Positions 25,501-32,144 of a stretch of DNA of 35,950 nt are shown piece by piece (position 1 is the first letter of the stretch; each line of letters begins with the position of its first letter). This stretch comes from an uncultured Collinsella sp. (GTDB taxonomy: Bacteria > Actinomycetota > Coriobacteriia > Coriobacteriales > Coriobacteriaceae). Under the pieces are notes generated by a model. It was not told where the DNA came from. It ran no database searches and saw nothing but the letters and a program-made list of their open reading frames with translations. The translations under genes and the position numbers were made by a program. The DNA lies in assembly GCA_900539735.1 (NCBI GenBank), contig UQDE01000024.1, positions 1 through 35,950 of the forward strand, in the 5' to 3' direction.

Positions 25501-26316
25501 CAGGTAGTGGAAGTCGTTGGTGGCGATGACCTTAACGCCCACCTGTTTGGCGATGTCGATGAGCGTGCGGTCCATCTGCTCGTCGGTCAGGCCGTTATCG
25601 GTGGTAATGCCGTGTTCCTGGATCTCGATATAAAAGTCGCCGGGGTCGAAGGTGTCGCGGAAGGTCTCGGCCCATTTGATGGCACCCTCCATGTCACCGC
25701 GGTCGATGTACTTGGGGATGATGCCCGCGATACAGGCACTGGTGCAGATCATGCCCTTGGCGTGGCGGCGCAGGTTGTCGAGCGTCACGCGGGGCTTGTA
25801 GTAAAAGCCCTGTACGGCGGCCTCGGAGACCGTCTGCATCAGGTTGACGTAGCCCTCCTGGTCCTTGGCCAGAAGGATCATGTGGTAGAGCTCGGGCTTG
25901 TGGTCGCGGGCGAGCGTCTCGTCCGGCGTAAAGTAGACCTCGCAGCCAAAGATGGGTTTGATGACCAGGGGCGGCTTGAGCTCGTCGATGTTGCCCTTCT
26001 CGTCCCACATGGCCATGTCCTTCACATACTGGGCATGCTCGCGCGGGTTTTCCTCGGGATCGGGCTCCACCAGCTCGTCGCGGCGATCCTTTTCCAAGAA
26101 GGCCTTGTCGTGGCTCCAGGTTTTGTACTCGGGCGTGTTGTGGTTGACGGCGTCGCAGGCCAGCGCCAGGTCGGGCACGCCGTACATGTAGCCGTGGTCG
26201 GTGATGGCCACGGCGGGCATGCCCAGCTCAACGGCACGGTTGACCATATCCTGGATACGGGTTGCGCCGTCGAGCATGGAGAAAACAGTGTGATTGTGCA
26301 GATGGACGAATGCCAT
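22513..26316 (-). CDS. dnaE: DNA polymerase III alpha subunit
   Basis: 1267 aa replicative polymerase. Domains in order: PHP (1 to about 340), polymerase core with the catalytic Asp pair in PDIDMDFDDERR (near 468-474) and the third Asp in KMDFLGLRT (near 629), helix-hairpin-helix (GIRGVGTGVAQAI), and an OB-fold (GMVSSVSKRV to VVVFPKTY). The PHP metal ligands look intact (His5, His7, Asp16, His41, Glu126, His145 and the later Cys and NDFHYL), unlike E. coli, so it may retain 3'-5' proofreading. A charged insertion of roughly 60 residues (about 57-117) splits the PHP domain. GGAG lies 8 nt before the ATG; a good promoter lies 69 nt upstream; a SNF2 helicase gene follows. Confidence 0.97.
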   Translation of the reverse strand: MAFVHLHNHTVFSMLDGATRIQDMVNRAVELGMPAVAITDHGYMYGVPDLALACDAVNHNTPEYKTWSHDKAFLEKDRRDELVEPDPEENPREHAQYVKDMAMWDEKGNIDELKPPLVIKPIFGCEVYFTPDETLARDHKPELYHMILLAKDQEGYVNLMQTVSEAAVQGFYYKPRVTLDNLRRHAKGMICTSACIAGIIPKYIDRGDMEGAIKWAETFRDTFDPGDFYIEIQEHGITTDNGLTDEQMDRTLIDIAKQVGVKVIATNDFHYLRREDAPVQDVIMCIGMNAKVDDPNRMRMTGSEFYMKTEEEMRAMFPYCPEACDNTLEIADKCYVELDWDSIILPRFPLLDPGETHESQFRRECEKGLRQHYGDDWATREIGGVNIKERFEYEYKVICDKGFAAYFLIVAEYVQWAKDNGIGVGPGRGSAAGAIVAYAMNITAFDPLENGLMFERFLSPQRTEMPDIDMDFDDERRLEVVEHVRQLYGPEKVTHVITYSTIKAKQAINDAARVLDYPVYMGQRLSKMVSSDPKVKLKQVLDKQPGKEDLFNPDFAEAYKKDDDARRIIDTALSIEGLTRGEGVHACAVLICRDPVNEHVPTKLDTKGGVEITQYEGHTVADMGLLKMDFLGLRTLTVISKAKANIKKNFGIDIKEEEIPFDDPEIFKLMGSGHTAGVFQVESAGMTATIKNMKPTEYKHVVALIALYRPGPLGAGMVSSYINRMNGKEPAVSYDDRLDDILGETYGTMVYQEQVMLISVEMCGFSKGESDSRIRKPVAKKKIKLLTSTVLHWEDGSDETTYDHWMNGAIKNNYTREVAQKIWDDVLEFASYAFNKSHSAGYAILVMQTAWLKAHYPHEYMAAVLTSYTGKTDKIVHYVSACRHDGIPVLSPDVNESGTEFTATKEGVRFGLAGIRGVGTGVAQAIIAEREAGGPFKTLHDFVERVDSSQANRRVIESLIKAGAFDSTGYPRRQMMHFVDKNNPENIIDAAIKRQKDRASGQTSFFDMFGDVEGSGFEVSVPDPDGQEWDRHLKLSQEKEVLGIYVSDHPLRPFEYALSKARDFSFSQIDTGYEVQNPTGGTINQEIPEGKALWWAGMVSSVSKRVTKNGDPMGIVQLEDMEGEATVVVFPKTYKEAEGYLYGEVDPETGAQLSDAFVRIKGKLERSDRGDQIIAQEIVPLELNEENNKPKVFEVMVPNSRFSQGNMARLATVLTANPGGDRVEIFIEQVDGRVLRAEVPAKVNARSIPLLAEAKAIVGNQGRVTVI

Positions 26317-26384
26317 GTGATGAGCTCCGATGCGGGTTCGTGTTCTGACTGAACGATTTTACCCCACGGCACGGACAGCACCCG

Positions 26385-26413
26385 AACCTAGCCAAACCCA
26401 CACGGGTAGTCAA
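26385..26413 (-). promoter_or_regulatory. Sigma-70 type promoter of dnaE
   Basis: Reading the minus strand: -35 TTGACT (26413-26408), a 17-nt spacer, -10 TAGGTT (26390-26385). The predicted start gives a leader of about 60 nt before the dnaE ATG. Best-matching promoter seen in the window. The stretch from 26414 to the end of the MFS gene holds no gene or clear terminator. Confidence 0.6.
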
Positions 26414-26556
26414 TTTGGGACCTTCAAAAAGGGGAATGAGGGCATCCAGATATATCGAGTATTACTGGAACCCCGGCGATGCGCGGAATGATTTGTGACG
26501 AATAGTCATGTCCATCAAGAAGGCTCGACGCTTCGGATAGCTCGTCAATCGATATA

Positions 26557-27756
26557 TCAATTCTTGGAGACCTGTATTCCTACCATTTTTAATGAAACAA
26601 CGGCGGTAATTGTTATCGCGATTGCACCAATAATACCGAGCGCTATCTGAATGGGATATAACCCCAACACATGTCCAAATATGGAGAAAAACATTGCGGA
26701 AAAGAGAGCCCTTACCAGAGACGCGACGGAAAGGATCGTCGCGCGGAGATCGTCCGCTATCGCGTCTTGGATTAAGTTTTCCGAAGTGATGTACACCACT
26801 TCTGGGAGAAAACAAAGCACCATGCTAAGGCCAAACAAACACAGCGGATTTGAAGCGAACCACGGAAGAATCATGAAAAGGCCAGCCTCGATTAGCATCG
26901 AGCCGAGCATGGTATTTCTTTTCCCGAAACGCGATGAGAAGAAATCTGCTGCAATGTAGGCCATCGCATTTACTGCATAGGATGCACCGAAAAAGATTCC
27001 TATTATGGAGACGGGAGCATCAAATGCGTCGAATACCAACTGATTCAAGTTGTAATAACTCCCATAGAATCCATCGAGCATGCTTGTGCCGATTAGAAGA
27101 AGCAATACCGCAAAAGCGGATTCTCCAACACGCCAGGTTTCGCGTCTGAACATCTTGGCCGCGTCAAACCTTCCCTTTTCAGAGCTTTCAGAACGGGTCG
27201 CTTCCGTCCTCTCAATGGGATACAGAAGGAAAAGCTGCAGGAGATAGAAAACGGAGACACATACGTAGAGGGCGCTCCAAGATACTTGGGCAATGAAAGA
27301 TCCGAGCACAATCGCCATTCCCGTAGCGATTGATTGCGCGGCAAGCAGCCGAGCGTTGATGGTGAGGAAACGCTCTCCTTGACCGGCATTCCGGGCAATT
27401 TCATATAAAAGTGCTTGTTCGGATCCCGATTGAAGGGAGTAGGCGAGTGCCTCAACAAGGGAAAGCACGACAAGAAAGGGACCTGAGAGCAACAGCATGC
27501 CAGCCGTATGGAAGAAAAGCAGCAGCACGCCCACTTGAATCGAAAACTTCTTTCCAAAGAAATCGCCTATCAGCCCTGTTGGCAGCTCGAGGACGACCGT
27601 TGCAATGTTAAACAGGGCTTGATAAAGCGCGATTTCCGTGACAGACATTCCTTTCTCCGCAAGGAAAAGTAGAAACACTCCCCGATTTAAAACAAATCCC
27701 GCGAGAACGAAAAAGACGGAATAGATGTGCAGTTGCGTAGCGGCATTCTTATTCAT
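26557..27756 (-). CDS. MFS transporter, probable acquired gene
   Basis: 399 aa with about twelve membrane helices. The MFS motif A between TM2 and TM3 is clear (GLIGDFFGKK, 61-70), preceded by ELPT as in drug-efflux type members. A substrate cannot be assigned. Base and codon use differ from all neighbours: the gene and its flanks (about 26420-27860) are visibly AT-richer, with frequent AGA, ATA and A/T-ending codons, which suggests transfer. GGAAG precedes the ATG at 27756. No regulator gene is adjacent, but a dyad lies 61 nt upstream of the start. Confidence 0.88.
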   Translation of the reverse strand: MNKNAATQLHIYSVFFVLAGFVLNRGVFLLFLAEKGMSVTEIALYQALFNIATVVLELPTGLIGDFFGKKFSIQVGVLLLFFHTAGMLLLSGPFLVVLSLVEALAYSLQSGSEQALLYEIARNAGQGERFLTINARLLAAQSIATGMAIVLGSFIAQVSWSALYVCVSVFYLLQLFLLYPIERTEATRSESSEKGRFDAAKMFRRETWRVGESAFAVLLLLIGTSMLDGFYGSYYNLNQLVFDAFDAPVSIIGIFFGASYAVNAMAYIAADFFSSRFGKRNTMLGSMLIEAGLFMILPWFASNPLCLFGLSMVLCFLPEVVYITSENLIQDAIADDLRATILSVASLVRALFSAMFFSIFGHVLGLYPIQIALGIIGAIAITITAVVSLKMVGIQVSKN

Positions 27757-27816
27757 TTGGCACTTCCATCAACTAATTTTGTCGGGCCGCTCGCTACTGA
27801 CTCGAAGCCTGAAGTG

Positions 27817-27833
27817 TTCACAGCTGATGTGAA
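27817..27833. promoter_or_regulatory. Dyad upstream of the MFS gene, possible operator
   Basis: TTCACA-GCTGA-TGTGAA, a perfect 6-bp dyad with a 5-nt centre, 61 nt before the MFS start codon. The TGTGA half-site style resembles CRP/FNR or similar dimer sites. It may also be chance. Confidence 0.35.
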
Positions 27834-27859
27834 GAGTGGTAAAGCTTTTGCACAGGGTA

Positions 27860-28369
27860 TCAATGGAATACATCCGAAGCGTTTTCGGCAGTATCATCGG
27901 CGAAGGCGGGATTAGCCTTTACGCGGCGCTCACCCTCGATGTATTTGACGATTTGATCAATCGTCTGGTTGGCGTGGCTCTTGAGCTTTCGCTCATAGAA
28001 GAAGAGGCCAAGCTTGCCGCGCGTGCCAGACGTGTTGCCACCCACACCCTGAAAATCCTCGGTATAGGTGAGCTCGCAGGCACCATCGCCAGCAGGTGCA
28101 GCCTCATAGCGCATGGTATTGATGCCCGCCGCATACTGAAAACGGACCTCATAGAGGCACGGGTAGTCAAAGTGCTTGATCTTAACCTTGATCGCCGTGC
28201 CCTTGGCCTTGCCTTTTGCGGACTGGGCGCGCTTCTCGTACTTATAGCCGTTGAGCTTGTTGCGGCTGGGACGCTTGCCCGTGGCGTTCTCGATATCCTG
28301 CATGATGAACCCCGCCAGAGCGTCAAAAAGCTCCTCCGGCGTCACCTTAAGCATTTTGGTGAGCTGCAT
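27860..28369 (-). CDS. DUF3284-family protein
   Basis: 169 aa, soluble. The pattern (an N-terminal helix LFDALAGFIMQDIENATGK, then beta strands with IKVKIKHFDYP, YEVRF, NTMRYE and ELTYTEDFQG, and a C-terminal basic helix) fits the DUF3284 family, which has a START/SRPBCC-like look and is common in Firmicutes, often beside PTS sugar genes; no PTS gene is seen here. AAGGAG lies 5-6 nt before the ATG. A TACAAT -10 lies 34 nt upstream. The last 20 residues are Ala/Asp-rich and probably disordered. Function is unknown. Confidence 0.8.
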   Translation of the reverse strand: MQLTKMLKVTPEELFDALAGFIMQDIENATGKRPSRNKLNGYKYEKRAQSAKGKAKGTAIKVKIKHFDYPCLYEVRFQYAAGINTMRYEAAPAGDGACELTYTEDFQGVGGNTSGTRGKLGLFFYERKLKSHANQTIDQIVKYIEGERRVKANPAFADDTAENASDVFH

Positions 28370-28402
28370 GATGGCTCCTTATTCGTTTGAACCGTTCGAG
28401 TC

Positions 28403-28408
28403 ATTGTA
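28403..28408 (-). promoter_or_regulatory. Possible -10 box of the DUF3284 gene
   Basis: TACAAT on the minus strand, one base off consensus, about 34 nt before the start codon. No recognisable -35 at the right distance. Confidence 0.35.
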
Positions 28409-28430
28409 CCGCCCCAGGCTCTCCCATGCG

Positions 28431-28493
28431 TTGCGGTGAAATGCGGACTGTTTGGCGGCTTTTTTGGCCAAAACAGTCCGTATTCCACCGCAA
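28431..28493. repeat. 63-nt inverted repeat after addA
   Basis: Arms of 23 nt (28431-28453 and 28471-28493) match at 21 of 23 positions and can also pair internally (GGC/GCC around a T-run), giving one long hairpin. It starts 12 nt past the addA stop. No T-run follows the hairpin on either strand, so it is not a plain intrinsic terminator. It may end or protect the addA transcript, or be a dispersed palindromic (REP or MITE-like) element; only one copy is in this window. Confidence 0.8.
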
Positions 28494-28505
28494 GTTATCT
28501 GAGGG

Positions 28506-31500
28506 CTAGAAGTTGTAGGTGACCACTTGAGGTTCGGCAGGTTTGACGAAGAGGGTCGGATCGGCCTGTTCCACGCGAACGAACTTGACCGTCACCGTCT
28601 CAACGCCCGCCTTGTGCAACACGTCGGCGTAGACGCGCGCCTGCAGGGCGTGTTTCTCGAGCAGCTGGCCCGGCGTCTCGTCCGGCGTACCGCCCGTCTT
28701 GTAGTCGATGACCAGTGCGCGCGACGGATCGGCCGGGTCGGTGGCCAGTGCATCGATGGCGCCCTCGGCATAGGCACCGTAGCGGGCAATGTCCTTGTCC
28801 TCGCAGCCCAGCGAGAAGAACGGCACTTCGGCACGGATGCACGGCCACGCGAGCAGCTCGGCACGAACCGACGACTTGAGCCAGCGATCCAGGGCGGCAT
28901 CGAAGCGCTGGCGCTGCTCCGGCGTCAGGTGCCACAGGCGAGCCAGGGCGTCGGCACGCTCAGCGGGCAGCGCATCGGCACCCATCTCGATGAGCCACTG
29001 GCAGGCGGCATGGAACGCCGAGCCCAGCGCCATGGGATTGCCGGCGGGCTCGACAGCAGCCACGTCCGCATCCGTCATCTCCGAGCCATCCGACTCCGCA
29101 TCATCGCCAGCCTCGTCCATGGGCACGCGCGTCTCGGCGGCACGGTCCTCGGCCTCGGCATGCAGCGCCGCGGCAATCGACGAATAGCTGTACGAATCAC
29201 GCACCGGAAACGGACAGATGCCCATGCGCACGCCCGCCGCCTGGGGATATGCCAGCTCCAATGCATCGGGCGACGGGTCGGCGGGGCCGGGCGCGACCGG
29301 GCGATCGGCGGCGGTATCGGCACCCTCCGCCTCCGCATCACCGCGAACGAGCCTGCCCTCGGCATCCAGCGAAGCGTTGGCCTCAAACGCCTGCTCGCCA
29401 AATGTAAAGTCCGAAAGCGAAATGAGCTCGTAGTCGCCCGGCTGGGAGTTGTCGAACACCAGGCGGTCGGCATCGAGCTGCGGCATGTCCAGAGCGTCGG
29501 TCGGCAAAATACGGCGCAGCACGTCGTAGGTCAGATCGGTCTCGACGTCGAAGGTCGGCGCCGTCACCTTGCCACGGCTCACGCCGGCATCCATCGCCAA
29601 GATCACCAGCTCGCGCGCACGCGTCATGGCGACATAGAGCAAGCGGGCCCGCTCCTCGAGCGAAAGCCGCAGGTCGTCGTTGCGCAGGCGAGCAAATGCC
29701 TCGGCGGGAGAACCCGTCGCACAGACGTCCTCCATGAGCTCCGGCGGCAGCCACAGCGACGTGCCCTTGCCCTTAAACGCATGCTCAAACTGCTTTTTGA
29801 CGTCGTCGCCCTTCACAAAGGTTCCGTCGGCGAGCTTAACGCCGTCGAAGCGTGCCGGCAGTGCCACGACCTGTGCTCCGCCCTCGACGCGACCCATCTG
29901 TGCCGCACCCGAGGACTTACGCACGCCAAAGCACTCGGCGACCGCCACGACCGGATATTCCAGACCCTTGGAGGCATGAACCGTCATGATGCGCACCGCG
30001 CCGTCGCCCTCCTCGTTGAGGGCACCCGGAGCCTCCTTGCCCGCCAAGAAGCGGTCGAAGGCCAGCGCGATGGAACGCGGCGAGTTGCCGAACTCGGCCT
30101 CCTCCTCGGCCACGGCGTCGAGTGCCTTGAGCACGTTGGCGGCAATGGCCTTGCCCTCGGGACCACGCTGTGCCAGACGTACAAACCAGCCGGAGGCGTT
30201 GACCACGTCGTGCGCGATGGCGGCGAACGAATCGCGGCCCACGCGACGAAGCGCATACCGCAGCACCTCGCGGGCGCGCGTCACGAGCGGCAAGTCTTGC
30301 AAACCCGGCACATCGGAATCGCTCATGATACCCGCGTCGATATTCCGGCGCGAGGTCTCCCCCGTCTCGCTATCGAGCTTGGTCGCCAGCGCCAGGAACT
30401 CCTGGGCGCCGAGTGCAAACATCGGCGAGGCGAGCAGCGGCATAAGGCCCTGCGCCGTATCGGCCGGATTGGCGAGCGCACAAACCAGGGCGCGCACCGT
30501 CTGCACCTCGGCTGCTTGGGCAAAGACCGAGCCGCCCGCGATGACGCAGTCGAGCCCCTGGTCGCGGAAGGCCTGGGCGTAGACGTCGGCGTTGGTCATG
30601 CGGCCCAGCAGCAGCACCATGCCGCCCTGGGGCTGGCCGGCATCGGCAAGCGCGCGGAATCGCTCGGCGATCGCACGGGCCTTGGCCTGTGTGCGTTCCT
30701 GCGTACTGCCGCCGGCAACAAAGAGGGCCTGGCGACGCGAGGCGTCTGCCACCAGCGTGTCCTTGCGGCCGTCGCTCGCCTCAAGATCCAAAAAGCCCTG
30801 CATCAGGCCGCCGTCATCGCCGTCGAAGACGCGTGCCACGTAACGCAGTACCTCGTCATGGCTGCGGAAGTTGCGCACGAGTTTGACGAGTTCGCCGGCA
30901 GGGGCATCGGCCACGGCAGTCGCCTCGGGCGCGGCAGACGAGCCCACCTTGCGCTCCTGACGACGGAACACCTCGACCTCGGCGCCACGGAAGCGATAGA
31001 TGGACTGCTGCGCATCGCCCACGGTGCACAGCGCGCGCTCCCCCGCACCCGTCAGGTAGCGTATCAGATCGACCTGCATCTGGTCGGTATCCTGAAACTC
31101 ATCGATCATGACCATCTTAAAGCGGCCCTCGTACGCAGCACGGATGGCAGGGTAATCGCGCAGGGCCTCGTAGGCCATACGCAGCAGGTCGTTATTATCG
31201 AGGGCGGACTGGGCAGCCTTCAGCGCGCGATACTCAGCCTCCACGGAACGGGCCAGGCCCACCAGCGCATCGAGCGCCGGGCCACCGCAGGCAAGCACGA
31301 TATTGATAAACGCATCGGCGGCCTCGGCCTTGAGCAGCTCGACCTGCTCCTTAGGGAATGCCTTGCTCGCGCGCGGCATGGTGCACGACATCATGAGTCG
31401 CGCTGCATCGGCCATGGTCTTGCCGCTCGCCTCGAACGCGTCAATGGCGTCGAGTGCCATCTGCGCCTTCTCGGTCGCGGCCTTGCTTGCGCCCAGCGCC

Positions 31501-32141
31501 GCGCGATAGGCATCGGCGAGTGCCGAGGTATCGGCCTGCCCGCGCGCCACGCACACGTCGTCCATACCGCCCGGCAACTGGCTCGACAGCTCCAGCAGGT
31601 CGCGCACCAGGCCCTTGATGGTCGCGCCAGCGCCAAAGGAACCGCCCTCGCCCGCCATGGGATACCAGGCATAGAGGGCCTTGAGCGATGCCGCGAGCTC
31701 GGGGGCGGCATCGGGCGCCGTCGCGCGGGCCAACACATGCTCAACAGCCTGGTCCATAAGCTCATCGGTATCGGTGAGCACCGTGAACTCGGGGTCGATG
31801 CCCAGCTCCAGCGCATGCGCGCGCAGGATACGCGAGCACATGCCGTGAATGGTCGAAATCCACGCGTCGTCGACGGTCAGTGCTTCCTCGTCCATGCCCT
31901 CGTCGATAAGCGCACGGCGCACGCGGTCACGGATCTCGGCCGCGGCATCTTTGGTAAAGGTAATGGCGAGCACCTGGTCAAGATGTTCAACGAACGGACC
32001 GGATTCAGGCGAGAGCGCGTAGACGATGCGACGCGTGAGGGTAAAGGTCTTGCCCGAACCGGCGCCCGCCGAGACAAACAGCGGACGGTCGAGCGTTTTG
32101 ACAATCTGCAGCTGTTGCGGCATCAAAGTCGAAAGATCCAT
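28506..32141 (-). CDS. addA: AddA, helicase-nuclease subunit
   Basis: 1211 aa UvrD-type SF1 helicase fused to a PD-(D/E)xK nuclease. Seen: Walker A AGAGSGKT (25-32), the TFTKDAAAEIRDRV block, Walker B MIDEFQDTD, GDAQQSIYRFRGAE, MTVHASKGLEYPVV and LLYVAMTRARELV. The C-terminal nuclease motif is GAIDALA followed by VIDYKTGG (about 1130-1150). With AddB it processes double-strand breaks and loads RecA for recombination, feeding RuvABC. It starts 3 nt after the addB stop with AAGGAGGG inside the end of addB. A Glu/Asp/Ala-rich linker lies before the nuclease domain. Confidence 0.96.
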   Translation of the reverse strand: MDLSTLMPQQLQIVKTLDRPLFVSAGAGSGKTFTLTRRIVYALSPESGPFVEHLDQVLAITFTKDAAAEIRDRVRRALIDEGMDEEALTVDDAWISTIHGMCSRILRAHALELGIDPEFTVLTDTDELMDQAVEHVLARATAPDAAPELAASLKALYAWYPMAGEGGSFGAGATIKGLVRDLLELSSQLPGGMDDVCVARGQADTSALADAYRAALGASKAATEKAQMALDAIDAFEASGKTMADAARLMMSCTMPRASKAFPKEQVELLKAEAADAFINIVLACGGPALDALVGLARSVEAEYRALKAAQSALDNNDLLRMAYEALRDYPAIRAAYEGRFKMVMIDEFQDTDQMQVDLIRYLTGAGERALCTVGDAQQSIYRFRGAEVEVFRRQERKVGSSAAPEATAVADAPAGELVKLVRNFRSHDEVLRYVARVFDGDDGGLMQGFLDLEASDGRKDTLVADASRRQALFVAGGSTQERTQAKARAIAERFRALADAGQPQGGMVLLLGRMTNADVYAQAFRDQGLDCVIAGGSVFAQAAEVQTVRALVCALANPADTAQGLMPLLASPMFALGAQEFLALATKLDSETGETSRRNIDAGIMSDSDVPGLQDLPLVTRAREVLRYALRRVGRDSFAAIAHDVVNASGWFVRLAQRGPEGKAIAANVLKALDAVAEEEAEFGNSPRSIALAFDRFLAGKEAPGALNEEGDGAVRIMTVHASKGLEYPVVAVAECFGVRKSSGAAQMGRVEGGAQVVALPARFDGVKLADGTFVKGDDVKKQFEHAFKGKGTSLWLPPELMEDVCATGSPAEAFARLRNDDLRLSLEERARLLYVAMTRARELVILAMDAGVSRGKVTAPTFDVETDLTYDVLRRILPTDALDMPQLDADRLVFDNSQPGDYELISLSDFTFGEQAFEANASLDAEGRLVRGDAEAEGADTAADRPVAPGPADPSPDALELAYPQAAGVRMGICPFPVRDSYSYSSIAAALHAEAEDRAAETRVPMDEAGDDAESDGSEMTDADVAAVEPAGNPMALGSAFHAACQWLIEMGADALPAERADALARLWHLTPEQRQRFDAALDRWLKSSVRAELLAWPCIRAEVPFFSLGCEDKDIARYGAYAEGAIDALATDPADPSRALVIDYKTGGTPDETPGQLLEKHALQARVYADVLHKAGVETVTVKFVRVEQADPTLFVKPAEPQVVTYNF

Positions 32142-32144
32142 GGT

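Noticed and set aside
21277..26352. A continuous plus-strand open frame of 1691 codons opposite dnaE and the SNF2 helicase
   Set aside because: Antisense shadow: high GC and codon bias of two strongly identified minus-strand genes remove stops; the translation has no recognisable domain and is rich in His, Arg and Leu.
26331..26360. GTTC/GAAC dyad before dnaE as a second SOS box
   Set aside because: The half-sites are in the reverse order (GTTC first) and with wrong spacing for the LexA dyad.
26449..26558. Inverted pair GATATATCGA / TCGATATATC 90 nt apart flanking the end of the MFS gene
   Set aside because: A few 10-nt inverted pairs within 100 nt are expected by chance in this window, and the sequence is low in complexity; not taken as transposon ends.
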